DNA of 64,000 nucleotides, taken from Mycolicibacterium grossiae (GTDB taxonomy: Bacteria > Actinomycetota > Actinomycetes > Mycobacteriales > Mycobacteriaceae). The stretch spans positions 4,712,001 to 4,776,000 of the forward strand of contig NZ_CP043474.1 in NCBI RefSeq assembly GCF_008329645.1. The letters are read 5' to 3'. Of the stretch, positions 15,939 to 26,326 are shown in pieces. The position numbers were made by a program, and so were the translations under genes. A model generated the notes under the pieces. That model was not told where the DNA came from and ran no database searches. It was given only the letters and a program-made list of their open reading frames with translations. The stretch's first letter is position 1, and every line of letters begins with the position of its first letter.

Positions 15939-16705
15939 GCGTCGCCCCTCCCTCCGGTCGAGTGGTCGGCTTCACCATAGGCGGGCCCGGCGTTGCTCCG
16001 GAGCGTCTCGGTGAGTTCGGCGATCTCGCTGCGCAACTGGTCGATCTGCGCGGCCGTGGCGGCCGTGCCCGCGGTGTCCTCCTCGGCGACCCGTTCGACG
16101 ATCCAGGACGCCAGCGTCGCGGTGACGACACCGAGCAGGCTCACCCCGGCGACCATGAGGGCCACGGCCACGAACCGGCCCGCCACCGTGACCGGGACGG
16201 TGTCGCCGTAGCCGACGGTGGTCACGGTCGTGAACGACCACCACAGCGCGTCGCCGAAGTTGGCGATCTTGTCGTTGTGGTCGCGCTCGGCCTGCAGAAT
16301 CGCCAGCGAGGCGCCGTAGACGATGATCGCCGCGCCCGAGGCGGTGAACACGATGACCCGCCCCCGGATGTTGTGGCCGATCGCGCGTTGCAGCGCCCCG
16401 ATGACGACGGCGAGGCTCAACAGCCGCAGCGGCCGCAGCGCCGGCAACGCGATGATCGCGAGGTCGAGCAGGTGGCGGATGAACCACCGCCCCCGGGGCT
16501 GGGCGAGGTACAGCCGGGCGAGGTAGTCGGCCACGAACACGGCGTAGGTCGCGGCGGTCGCCGCACTGAGGACGGAGTCCAGCGTTCCGGTCGGGTTGGC
16601 CAGCACGTCCACCGAGAACAGCACCAGGAAGAGCACGGCGACCGCCGCCAGTGGCCATTCGGTGCGGCGCTCGAAACGCGCGAGGCGGGTGGGCTCAGCG
16701 GTCAC
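15935..16705 (-). CDS. Two-pore-type/voltage-gated-like potassium channel
   Basis: A 256-residue ion channel subunit. Hydrophobic segments at about residues 18-36, 47-67, 80-105 and 118-137 precede a pore helix, the selectivity filter TVGYGD at residues 163-168, and a last membrane helix at about 176-202. A basic stretch (RPLRLLSLAVVIGALQR) resembles a weak S4 sensor. The C-terminus has a short coiled coil (AAQIDQLRSEIAELTETLRS). It is expected to pass potassium across the plasma membrane as a tetramer. The GTG start at 16705 has TAAGGT 6 nt upstream (16712-16717), pointing to a leaderless operon mRNA that also covers the oxidoreductase and Hsp70-like genes. Confidence 0.9.
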   Translation of the reverse strand: MTAEPTRLARFERRTEWPLAAVAVLFLVLFSVDVLANPTGTLDSVLSAATAATYAVFVADYLARLYLAQPRGRWFIRHLLDLAIIALPALRPLRLLSLAVVIGALQRAIGHNIRGRVIVFTASGAAIIVYGASLAILQAERDHNDKIANFGDALWWSFTTVTTVGYGDTVPVTVAGRFVAVALMVAGVSLLGVVTATLASWIVERVAEEDTAGTAATAAQIDQLRSEIAELTETLRSNAGPAYGEADHSTGGRGDA

Positions 16706-16711
16706 CGGGTG

Positions 16712-16717
16712 ACCTTA
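16712..16717 (-). promoter_or_regulatory. -10-like box for the channel operon
   Basis: Read on the minus strand, TAAGGT ends 6 nt before the GTG at 16705. Spacing fits a leaderless transcript; no ribosome-binding site is seen. Confidence 0.5.
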
Positions 16718-16739
16718 AACGGCGAACCTGGGCGGCCCG

Positions 16740-17285
16740 TCAGAAGCAGCGCTTCAGACCACCCGGCTCGCAGTACAGGGGGTAGCGGTCGACCGGCAGC
16801 GGCAGCGGCCCCTCGTAGGCGAGCGTGAACGGGGTCTTGATGAGGTTTGCGGCCACCTGACCGTCGCAGACGTCGCCGTAGGACACCTGGCGGGTGCCCG
16901 ACATCGTACGGTCGTCGAACTCGTAGACCTCCATGATCGGCGCGGTGGTCTTGCCGTCCGGGCACGTCAGCCCGTCCTTCTTGTTCGTCGAGAACTGCCA
17001 CACCCCGCCTGCGAGCCGGGCGTCGCCGCCGCTCACCTTGGTCGACGGCGTCGGCGCCACGTGCAGCCGGCACGCCACCGGGAGTTCGAGGTTGTCGCGC
17101 AGGTCGCCGACCGTGGGCACGCAGCTCGGGTAGATCGTCCACTCCGCCACCACGTCACCCTGGGTGTAGGTGTACACGCCCTCCATCACCTGGTCGGCCT
17201 GCGCCGGTCCGGCGAGACCGAGCGAGGCCGCGGCGACGGTGGTGGCGACGGTGGCGGCGGCGGCGAGCAACCGGGTGAGCGTCAT
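16740..17285 (-). CDS. Secreted protein of unknown function
   Basis: A 181-residue protein with a Sec signal peptide (about residues 1-30, ending AGPAQA before DQ). The mature part has six cysteines and motifs such as YTQGDVVAEWTIYPSC and CPDGKTTAPIMEVYEFDD, a pattern seen in several mycobacterial exported proteins of unknown role. GATACT lies 6 nt before the ATG, so the mRNA may be leaderless. It is divergent from the SDR gene and separated from the channel operon downstream by 34 bp. No enzymatic motif was found. Confidence 0.8.
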   Translation of the reverse strand: MTLTRLLAAAATVATTVAAASLGLAGPAQADQVMEGVYTYTQGDVVAEWTIYPSCVPTVGDLRDNLELPVACRLHVAPTPSTKVSGGDARLAGGVWQFSTNKKDGLTCPDGKTTAPIMEVYEFDDRTMSGTRQVSYGDVCDGQVAANLIKTPFTLAYEGPLPLPVDRYPLYCEPGGLKRCF

Positions 17286-17373
17286 GGGGGCAGTATCTCA
17301 GCGAACACCGGCACCGTCTGCGGTTCGGTCGCATGAGAGGCTGCGGTGAGCCGCGGAGTCGAGGAGCAGCGTG

Positions 17374-18114
17374 ATGTCCACACTCGAGGGCAAGGTCGCC
17401 CTGATCACCGGTGCGTCGGCCGGTCTGGGCGCGACGACGGCACGGCTGTTCGCCGAGCGTGGCGCGACGGTGTTCGGCATCGCCCGTGACGGCGACCGCA
17501 TGGCGGAGGTCTTCGCCGACGTTCCCGGCGGACGTCACCTGTCCACCGACGTCACCTCGGCCGCCGCGTGTCGCGCGGCCGTCGACGCGTGCGTGGCGGC
17601 GTTCGGCCGGCTCGACGTCCTGGTGAACGTCGCCGGCTATCACCAGATGCGGCACACCGCGACGATGACCGACGAGGAGTGGGAGCGCGACCTCGCGGTC
17701 AACCTCAACGGCCCCTTCTACCTCTGCCGCGCGGCGCTGCCGGCGCTGCTCGAGACCGGCGGCAACATCGTCAACGTCAGCTCCATCGCCGGTGTCGAGG
17801 GCGAGGTGTACTCCGCCGGGTACTGCGCCGCCAAGCACGGCCTGGTGGGGCTGACCCGTGCGCTGGCAATCGAGTTCACCAAGGAACGCCTGCGGGTGAA
17901 CGCGGTGTGCCCCGGCGGCATGCCGACGGCGCAGACCACCGAATTCAGTGCCCCCGACGGCGCCGACTGGGACCTCATCATGCGCATCGCGTCCCCGCGG
18001 GGCTTCATGGAGACCGTCGACGTCGCGAAGACGATCGCCTTCCTGGCCAGCGACGACGCCGCCGCGGTCCACGGCGCGGTGTACCGCGTCGACAACGGCA
18101 AGGGCGCCGGGTAG
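17374..18114 (+). CDS. Short-chain dehydrogenase/reductase
   Basis: A 246-residue classical SDR. The cofactor motif TGASAGLG is at about residues 13-20, NVAG follows strand 4, and the catalytic serine and YxxxK are in VNVSSIAG and GYCAAK. It oxidises or reduces an alcohol/ketone of unknown identity using NAD(P)H. The ATG at 17374 was chosen over GTG 17371 because GAGGAG (17361-17366) sits 7 nt before it. It precedes glgP by about 100 bp on the same strand, but a separate glgP promoter is likely, so a shared pathway is not implied. Confidence 0.88.
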   Translation: MSTLEGKVALITGASAGLGATTARLFAERGATVFGIARDGDRMAEVFADVPGGRHLSTDVTSAAACRAAVDACVAAFGRLDVLVNVAGYHQMRHTATMTDEEWERDLAVNLNGPFYLCRAALPALLETGGNIVNVSSIAGVEGEVYSAGYCAAKHGLVGLTRALAIEFTKERLRVNAVCPGGMPTAQTTEFSAPDGADWDLIMRIASPRGFMETVDVAKTIAFLASDDAAAVHGAVYRVDNGKGAG

Positions 18115-18215
18115 GCGCGACGTCACCGGCGCCGTCGCCCGGCGGTCGTGACGAATTCATTCCGGCGACGCCGGCTGCGCATGCGGTGGGCGCGCGGCGC
18201 TGCCACAATCGCGCG

Positions 18216-20732
<2,517 letters not shown>

Positions 20733-20744
20733 CCCGCCGCGCCG

Positions 20745-21320
20745 TCACCGGACCATGGCGAGGACGTCGGAGACCAGCCGGGGCGCGTAGGCGTCGTCGA
20801 CCGGCAGCGCGAACGCCACCCGGTGGTGCAGCGGCGCGACCACGTGGTCGAGGATCTGCTCGACGGTCGGCGCCGCCTCGCCACGGTCACCGGCTCGGCG
20901 CACCATCAGTGCCGCCTGCTCGCGGCGCATCTCGAACACCGGACAGCTCGACACGGCCGCCACCCGGGCGGCGACGGTGGCGCGGAGGTAGCGGGTGCGC
21001 TCGGGGCGCGTGATGTCCGCGGCGATGACGCGTGCCCACTCGGTGAGGTCCCGCTCGAGGGACCCGGTGTCGGGCACCGCCTCGCCGTCGCGTGTGAGCG
21101 CCGCGACCGCGACCGCCTCGAGGAGCGCGTCGATGCTCGCCCAGCGCCGGTACAGCGTCGTGGGGTTGATGCCCGCCCGCTCGGCGACGACGGGAAAGCT
21201 GAGCTTGCCGGCGCCCTCCCCGACGAGTTCACCGACCGCGGTGTAGATCGCCGTCAGGACTCGTTCGGCCCGTCCACCGGGACGCGACGTCGGTGCGGTA
21301 TCAGACACAGCCGTGAGCAT
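20745..21320 (-). CDS. TetR-family regulator next to epoxide-hydrolase-like gene
   Basis: A 191-residue TetR repressor with helix-turn-helix at about residues 35-62 (FPVVAERAGINPTTLYRRW) and a C-terminal ligand domain. It is divergent from an alpha/beta hydrolase, and two copies of a palindrome lie between them. The ATG at 21320 places the first palindrome just upstream of the gene; another in-frame ATG at 21332 would lie inside that operator. Likely target: itself and the hydrolase gene. It ends 12 bp from the glgP stop on the other strand. Confidence 0.87.
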   Translation of the reverse strand: MLTAVSDTAPTSRPGGRAERVLTAIYTAVGELVGEGAGKLSFPVVAERAGINPTTLYRRWASIDALLEAVAVAALTRDGEAVPDTGSLERDLTEWARVIAADITRPERTRYLRATVAARVAAVSSCPVFEMRREQAALMVRRAGDRGEAAPTVEQILDHVVAPLHHRVAFALPVDDAYAPRLVSDVLAMVR

Positions 21321-21322
21321 AC

Positions 21323-21336
21323 GCAAAGACATTTGC
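21323..21336. promoter_or_regulatory. TetR operator copy 1
   Basis: A 14-bp near palindrome with arms GCAAA and TTTGC around four bases, directly next to the TetR start. It matches the perfect copy 44 bp away. Confidence 0.7.
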
Positions 21337-21366
21337 TTTAACGGCGACCGCGACGTAGCGTCAAAA

Positions 21367-21380
21367 GCAAAGATCTTTGC
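21367..21380. promoter_or_regulatory. TetR operator copy 2
   Basis: GCAAAGATCTTTGC is a perfect 14-bp palindrome lying 16 bp before the hydrolase ATG. Centre-to-centre distance to copy 1 is 44 bp, close to four helical turns. Confidence 0.75.
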
Positions 21381-21396
21381 CTTCGACGGGAATCGC

Positions 21397-22431
21397 ATGC
21401 CCACCTCCCTGGCCGCACACAGCGCCGTAACGCCTCGCCACACCACTCACTACGTCGAGTGCGGGCCGGCCGACGGACCGCTCCTGATCTTCCTGCACGG
21501 CTGGCCCAGCCTCGGCGTGATGTGGCGCGCGCACCTGGAGGCCTTCGCCGCCGACGGATGGCACTGCGTCGCTCCCGACCTCCGCGGCTACGGCGGATCC
21601 TCCGTGCCGGCGGGCACGGAGGCGTACGCCATCGAACGGGTCGTCGAGGACATGGTGGCACTGCACGACCACCTGGGCGGTGAGCCCGCGATCTGGGTGG
21701 GTCATGACTGGGGCTGCGTCGTCGCCGCGAGCCTGGCGGGCCACGTCGGTGCGCGCAGCCGCGGCGTCGTGCTCACCTCGCTGGCCTATCAGCCCGACGG
21801 GCACGCGCTGCCGACGCTGATTCCCCTGGTGGACCGGGCCGTCTATCCGCTCGATCGGTATCCCGACGGGCAGTGGGACTACTACCGCTACTACACCACG
21901 CACTTCGCGGAAGCGGTCGCCGATCTCGACGCCGACCGCCGGTCATCGCTGGCGTCGATATTCCGCCCCGGCGACCCCGCCGCCATCGACGACGTCTCTC
22001 CCCTCGCCGTGGTGTCGCGGCACGGCGGACGGTTCGGCGCCGCACATCGGGCTCCGCCGACCGAACCCGACGAATCCCTCTGGCCGCCAGCGGACTTCGC
22101 GGAACTGGTCCGCGCGTTCGGCGTGCACGGCTTCGGTCCGCCGTGCGCGTGGTATCTGAACGACGAGGCCAACGTCGCGTTCGCGCGTCGAGCGCCCCGG
22201 GGTGGTCGACTCGCGCAGCCCGTGCTGTTCGTCGACGGCGATTACGACCAGGTCTGCCGCATTGCCGGCAACCGCCAGGGCGACCCGATGCGTGCGGCGT
22301 GCGAGGACCTCACCGTGACGTCATTGCCCGCGGGGCACTGGCTGCCGCTGGAACGCACGGCCGAGCACATCGAGGTCATCCGTTCTTGGTTGCGGAACAA
22401 CGATCTTCGGCCGGTTACAGTGCGTCGATGA
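21397..22431 (+). CDS. Alpha/beta hydrolase, epoxide hydrolase-like
   Basis: A 344-residue alpha/beta-fold hydrolase. HGWPSLG provides the HGWP oxyanion motif of epoxide hydrolases and haloalkane dehalogenases, VGHDWGCVV holds the nucleophilic aspartate, a helical lid with tyrosines (QWDYYRYYT) follows, and PAGHWLPLE provides the catalytic histidine. This pattern fits epoxide hydrolase best, though fluoroacetate dehalogenase-like enzymes share it. The ATG at 21397 follows the second operator copy; upstream in-frame codons would place the start within operators. Control by the divergent TetR is very likely. Its last 17 bp overlap the end of the convergent flavin oxidoreductase gene. Confidence 0.87.
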   Translation: MPTSLAAHSAVTPRHTTHYVECGPADGPLLIFLHGWPSLGVMWRAHLEAFAADGWHCVAPDLRGYGGSSVPAGTEAYAIERVVEDMVALHDHLGGEPAIWVGHDWGCVVAASLAGHVGARSRGVVLTSLAYQPDGHALPTLIPLVDRAVYPLDRYPDGQWDYYRYYTTHFAEAVADLDADRRSSLASIFRPGDPAAIDDVSPLAVVSRHGGRFGAAHRAPPTEPDESLWPPADFAELVRAFGVHGFGPPCAWYLNDEANVAFARRAPRGGRLAQPVLFVDGDYDQVCRIAGNRQGDPMRAACEDLTVTSLPAGHWLPLERTAEHIEVIRSWLRNNDLRPVTVRR

Positions 22432-23347
22432 CCGTCGACGCCAGCAGGTCCAGCGTCTGATCCGACGCGCGGTCGTGGGTGAACAGGACGATCTGGCCGA
22501 AGCCGAGGGCGGCGAGTTCCCCGATGCGGTCGACGATGGCCGGGGCGGTGCCCACCAGGCCGCCTTCGCGCAGCCCGAAACCCGGATGCCCGAAGCGCTT
22601 CTCGGCCACCTGGCGCACCGCGGGCAGGGCGGCGTCGTCGGCGGCGAGCGCCATGACGGCTTCGACCGAGAGCACGATGGTGTCCGGGTCGCGACCGATG
22701 GTGGCACACTCGGCGTGCAGGGCGTCACGGGCACGTTCGAGATCGCCGAGCGCGTAGGTGGGCACGTTCCACACGTCGGCATGGCGCGCCACCAACGGCA
22801 GCGTGAAACGCTTCCCCACCCCGCCGACGACCAGCGGGGGCCGCGGCGACTGCACGGCGCGCGGAACGACGGGCATGTCCCGCACGGTGTAGTGCGGACC
22901 GGTGACGTCGATGCGCCCGTCGGCGAAGGCCTGCTCGAGCACCCGCAACGTCTCGCCGAGCCGCTCGGACCGTTCCCGCAACGTCCCCCAGGGCAGGCCC
23001 ATGCGGGTGTGCTCGTCCTCGATCGATCCGCTTCCCAGGCCGAGCGACAGCCGCCCGCCCGAGATGTGGTCGAGCGTCGTGGCCATCTTGGCGAGGACGG
23101 CGGGGTGGCGGAACTGGTTGCACAGCACCAGGTGTCCGACCCGCAGCCGTTCGGTCTGGGCGAGCAGGGCGGTGGCCAGCGTCCACGCCTCCAGCGAGTC
23201 GACCTCGGGCGCGCCCGGCGCGTACATGTGGTCGTACAGCCACAGCGAGTCGATGCCGAGGTCCTCGCACCGCCGGGCGCGGTGCAGCACCTCGGTGTAG
23301 GAGAAACCGAGCTGCGGCACGTACACGCCGATCTCGAGGGCGGTCAC
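22415..23347 (-). CDS. LLM-class (F420- or FMN-dependent) oxidoreductase
   Basis: A 310-residue luciferase-like TIM-barrel oxidoreductase; in mycobacteria most of these use coenzyme F420. Typical segments are SLWLYDHMYAPG, RLRVGHLVLCNQFRHP, HISGGRLSLGLGSG and PPLVVGGVGKR. The start is GTG at 23347, which overlaps the TetR stop as GTGA, so it is the second gene of an operon with that regulator. Divergent partner is a cytochrome P450, suggesting one oxidation pathway for a hydrophobic compound. Substrate unknown. Its stop lies within the end of the convergent hydrolase gene. Confidence 0.87.
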   Translation of the reverse strand: MTALEIGVYVPQLGFSYTEVLHRARRCEDLGIDSLWLYDHMYAPGAPEVDSLEAWTLATALLAQTERLRVGHLVLCNQFRHPAVLAKMATTLDHISGGRLSLGLGSGSIEDEHTRMGLPWGTLRERSERLGETLRVLEQAFADGRIDVTGPHYTVRDMPVVPRAVQSPRPPLVVGGVGKRFTLPLVARHADVWNVPTYALGDLERARDALHAECATIGRDPDTIVLSVEAVMALAADDAALPAVRQVAEKRFGHPGFGLREGGLVGTAPAIVDRIGELAALGFGQIVLFTHDRASDQTLDLLASTVIDAL

Positions 23348-23970
23348 CGGGCCTGCATCCCGCGCCAGGCTTGGGCGACGAAGTTCTCCAGCATGGCGCC
23401 GCGCGCCGCGGTCGCACGCGGCGTGGTGGTGAGCAGCGCGTAGAGACCGAGCAGGAAGGACACCGCGGACAGCGCGGGATCGACCGACCCGTCCACGTCC
23501 CCGTGGTCGCGCGCCTCGGCGATCCAGTCGGTGAGGACGACGATGATCTCGTGGTCGGTCCACTCGTCGTCCGGCGGCCGCGAGGGCGAGAAATGCACGG
23601 CCAGAACGTCCTTGAACAGTAGGACGCCGAGCCGCCGCTCGGCGGCGACGACCAGCCGGACCAGCTCGGCCAGCCGCTCGGGCAGTGCGTCCGCAGCGCC
23701 GGCGACCCGCGCCATCTCGGTGGCGATGCGCACCTCCTCCTGGCGTTCGAGTTCGAGGAGCACGTGCTCCTTGCTCGGGAAGTGAAAGTAGAAGGTGCCA
23801 CGTGCGACGCCGGCCGCGGTGACGATCGCCCCGATGTCGGCGTCGGCCATGCCGGTGCGCCGGAACTCGGCCAGAGCGGCCCGGAAGATGCGCTGGTGCG
23901 TCTGCCGGCGCTGCAGATCGGCCGCCGTCGGCCTGCGTTCGCCGACGGCCGGGCTCTTCGACCTCGTCAT
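23344..23970 (-). CDS. TetR-family regulator of the P450 / flavin oxidoreductase locus
   Basis: A 208-residue TetR protein with an N-terminal helix-turn-helix at about residues 40-66 (IGAIVTAAGVARGTFYFHFP). It heads an operon with the LLM oxidoreductase (4-nt GTGA overlap) and diverges from a P450 gene. The 118-bp gap carries an array of phased half-sites, making this its probable operator region. The ATG at 23970 was preferred to an upstream in-frame ATG at 24006, which would run into the operator array. Confidence 0.88.
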   Translation of the reverse strand: MTRSKSPAVGERRPTAADLQRRQTHQRIFRAALAEFRRTGMADADIGAIVTAAGVARGTFYFHFPSKEHVLLELERQEEVRIATEMARVAGAADALPERLAELVRLVVAAERRLGVLLFKDVLAVHFSPSRPPDDEWTDHEIIVVLTDWIAEARDHGDVDGSVDPALSAVSFLLGLYALLTTTPRATAARGAMLENFVAQAWRGMQAR

Positions 23971-24001
23971 GCCCCCATCGTCACCTCGAAGGCTGACGGA
24001 C

Positions 24002-24061
24002 GTCAATGCCGTCGGGATCGACCATTGACATCCGTCAGTGAAACACTGACAGTCGTCAGTG
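24002..24061. promoter_or_regulatory. Array of phased operator half-sites
   Basis: Half-sites alternate in direction: GTCAATG 24002-24008, CATTGAC 24023-24029, GTCAGTG 24034-24040, CACTGAC 24044-24050 and GTCAGTG 24055-24061. Starts are 21, 11, 10 and 11 bp apart, that is whole helical turns, so all lie on one face. Neighbouring pairs form palindromes such as GTCAGTG-3 nt-CACTGAC. This is a strong candidate for cooperative TetR binding controlling both directions. Confidence 0.75.
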
Positions 24062-24088
24062 ACGCACTTTCAACGGAGAGGTCCGCCC

Positions 24089-25294
24089 ATGACGGTCGCC
24101 CACGGATACAACGTCCGATACGACCCGTACGACCAGGAACTCAACCGCGACCCGTACCCGGTTCTGCGGCGCCTGCGCGAGGACTCCCCCCTGTACTACG
24201 ACGAGCGGTACGACTTCTACGCACTGACCCGGTTCGAGGACGTCAGCGCGGCGCTGGTCGACCACCGGACCTTCAGTTCGGCTCGCGGCGTCGTGCTCGA
24301 ACTCATCCAGTCCGACGTCGAGATCCCGCCCGGCACGCTGGTATTCGAGGACCCGCCCGTGCACGACATCCACCGCAAGCTGGTTGCGCGGATGTTCACC
24401 CCGCGCCGCATCGCCCAGCTGGAGGAGCGCATCCGCGCCTTCTGCGCGCAGAGCCTCGATCCGCTGGTCGGCACCGGCCGCTTCGACTTCGTCACCGACC
24501 TCGGCGCGCAGATGCCGATGCGGGTGATCAGCTCACTGCTCGGCATCCCGGAGTCCGACCAGGAGTCGATCCGCGACCACGGCAACGCGCAGATGACGAG
24601 CGAGGCGGGTGCCCCGATGCGGATGGCTACCGAGGGACTCGACCCGGGTCAGGTGTTCGCCGAGTACGTCGACTGGCGCGCCGAGCATCCCTCCGACGAC
24701 CTCATGACCGACCTGCTGACCGTCGAGTTCACCGACGAACACGGCGTGACCCGCAGGCTGCGGCGCGACGAGCTGTTGATGTACCTCAACGTGGTGGCCA
24801 CCGCGGGCAACGAGACCACGACCCGGCTGATCGGCTGGGCAGGCAAGGTGCTCGCCGATCATCCCGACCAACGCCGGGCGGTGGCGGCCGACCGGTCCCT
24901 GATCCCCCGCGCCGTCGAGGAACTGCTGCGCTTCGAACCGCCGGCGCAGAACGTGGGCCGCTACGTGACGCGCGACGTCGAGTACTACGGACGCACCGTC
25001 CCGGCCGGCAGCGCCATGCTGCTCCTCACCGGAGCGGCCAACCGCGACCACCGGCAGTTCCCGCCGGACGGCGACGTGTTCGACGTCCACCGCGAGCCGC
25101 GCGCGCATCTGGCGTTCGGGGTGGGCGCGCACTACTGCCTGGGATCGGCGCTCGCGCGACTGGAGGGTCGCATCGCGCTCGACGAGATCTTGAACCGGTT
25201 CCCGGAGTGGGATCTGAACCTGTCCACCGCGACGCTGATCTCGACCGCCGCCGTGCGCGGCTGGGACTCGATGCCCGCGCTGATCCCGGTCTAG
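24089..25294 (+). CDS. Cytochrome P450
   Basis: A 401-residue soluble bacterial P450 monooxygenase. The I-helix oxygen motif is AGNETT, the K-helix motif EELLRF (ExxR) is present, and the heme loop FGVGAHYCLG carries the cysteine ligand C350. It needs ferredoxin and reductase partners, which are not nearby. The ATG at 24089 is supported by GGAGAG about 8 nt upstream. Regulation by the divergent TetR is expected from the operator array just upstream. The F420/FMN oxidoreductase in the divergent operon may act in the same pathway; the substrate is probably a lipid, terpene or steroid but cannot be told. Its stop shares CTAG with the convergent DUF732 gene. Confidence 0.93.
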   Translation: MTVAHGYNVRYDPYDQELNRDPYPVLRRLREDSPLYYDERYDFYALTRFEDVSAALVDHRTFSSARGVVLELIQSDVEIPPGTLVFEDPPVHDIHRKLVARMFTPRRIAQLEERIRAFCAQSLDPLVGTGRFDFVTDLGAQMPMRVISSLLGIPESDQESIRDHGNAQMTSEAGAPMRMATEGLDPGQVFAEYVDWRAEHPSDDLMTDLLTVEFTDEHGVTRRLRRDELLMYLNVVATAGNETTTRLIGWAGKVLADHPDQRRAVAADRSLIPRAVEELLRFEPPAQNVGRYVTRDVEYYGRTVPAGSAMLLLTGAANRDHRQFPPDGDVFDVHREPRAHLAFGVGAHYCLGSALARLEGRIALDEILNRFPEWDLNLSTATLISTAAVRGWDSMPALIPV

Positions 25295-25683
25295 CGCTCC
25301 TCGGCCGGGAGCAGGTCGGCGGGCGGCGGCGCGGGCTTGCCGGCGAGGCGGTCGAGCACGACCTGCTGATCGGGGCAGTAGTAACGGATCGACGCGCCGA
25401 GGAAGTCGTAGACCTGCTGCTCGCTGCTGTCCTTGTGCAGGTTGGTCTTCAGGAAGGTGGCGGCCTCGTAGGCGTCGGCGTCCAGGCCCGTGCGCATGCG
25501 CTTGCAGACGATCTTGGCGATCCAGGCGTTGTAGTCCTTTTGCCCGTAGATGCCGTAGGAGTGGAGTTCGTTCGCGAAATCGCTGTCGACGTCGGCGTGC
25601 GCCGGGGCGGACAGGACGAGCGCGGCAGCGCCGACACTCGCGGCGACGGCGGCCTTGGCCCAGCGGATTCCGTGTGTACCCAT
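25291..25683 (-). CDS. DUF732 secreted protein
   Basis: A 130-residue exported protein of the mycobacterial DUF732 family. A Sec signal peptide covers about residues 1-30 (ending APAHA before DVDSDF), and the mature part has the family pattern of small helical proteins with two conserved cysteines (IVCKRMRTG and YYCPDQQ). Function is unknown for the family. A TAGGGT box lies 10 nt before the ATG, so the leader would be very short. The gene faces away from mmpS across a 211-bp gap and ends in the CTAG shared with the P450 stop. Confidence 0.85.
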   Translation of the reverse strand: MGTHGIRWAKAAVAASVGAAALVLSAPAHADVDSDFANELHSYGIYGQKDYNAWIAKIVCKRMRTGLDADAYEAATFLKTNLHKDSSEQQVYDFLGASIRYYCPDQQVVLDRLAGKPAPPPADLLPAEER

Positions 25684-25756
25684 TTGCGGACTTACCCTAT
25701 CTCACGGCGGACATGCTTGACTCGTCCTGTCGATCCCCTGATCAGCACCGCTCGCG

Positions 25757-25776
25757 GTGTGTCACCGGTCACACGC
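25757..25776. promoter_or_regulatory. Dyad in the gap upstream of mmpS
   Basis: An inverted repeat centred between 25766 and 25767 has core GTGTCACCGGTCACAC with one mismatched pair. It lies in the 211-bp gap between divergent DUF732 and mmpS genes, about 120 bp before mmpS. The rest of the gap, especially 25801-25860, is unusually AT-rich for this genome and probably holds the mmpS promoter, but I could not fix a -35/-10 pair. Confidence 0.4.
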
Positions 25777-25894
25777 GGCGCGGACAGTGGGGGTCGCCAT
25801 GAACAACTTAACCAGGCTAATCTATCAGTTACATTGACTAACCTGTGACCTAGATGAGACGAATGTCAAAGAACGATGAGAATGAGGTGCAGTC

Positions 25895-26326
25895 GTGACG
25901 GCGCTCGCGAAGAAGGCGTGGATCCCGATCGTGATCCTCGTCGTGGTCCTCGTCGCCGGGTTCACCGTCAGCCGCATTCGTACCTTCTTCGGCGCCGAGG
26001 GCATCACCGTCACGCCCGTCCAGTTCGCGGATGACCCCGAGCCGTTCGACCCCAAGATCGTGAAGTACGAGATCTTCGGCGAACCGGGCGCCTACGCCGA
26101 CATCAACTACCTCGACCTGGACGCGAAGCCGCAACGCGTCGACGGTGCCTCGCTGCCCTGGGAACTCGTGCTCAGCACCACCGCGCCGGCGGCTCAACCG
26201 AACATCGTCGCGCAGGGCAACGGCAGTTCGATCACCTGCCGGGTCACGGTGGATGACGAGGTCAAGGCCGAGCGGACCTCCACCGGGCTGAACGCCCAGA
26301 CCTTCTGCTTGGTGAAATCTGCATGA
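25895..26326 (+). CDS. MmpS-family membrane protein
   Basis: A 143-residue MmpS protein: one N-terminal membrane helix (about residues 8-26, WIPIVILVVVLVAGFTVS) and a periplasmic beta-domain with the family patterns KYEIFGEPGAYADINYLD and PWELVLSTT. MmpS proteins act with MmpL transporters as accessory factors for export of lipids or siderophores. The start is GTG at 25895 with GAGG about 9 nt upstream. Its stop overlaps the mmpL ATG (ATGA), so the two are coupled. Which of the numbered MmpS proteins it equals cannot be decided here. Confidence 0.92.
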   Translation: MTALAKKAWIPIVILVVVLVAGFTVSRIRTFFGAEGITVTPVQFADDPEPFDPKIVKYEIFGEPGAYADINYLDLDAKPQRVDGASLPWELVLSTTAPAAQPNIVAQGNGSSITCRVTVDDEVKAERTSTGLNAQTFCLVKSA

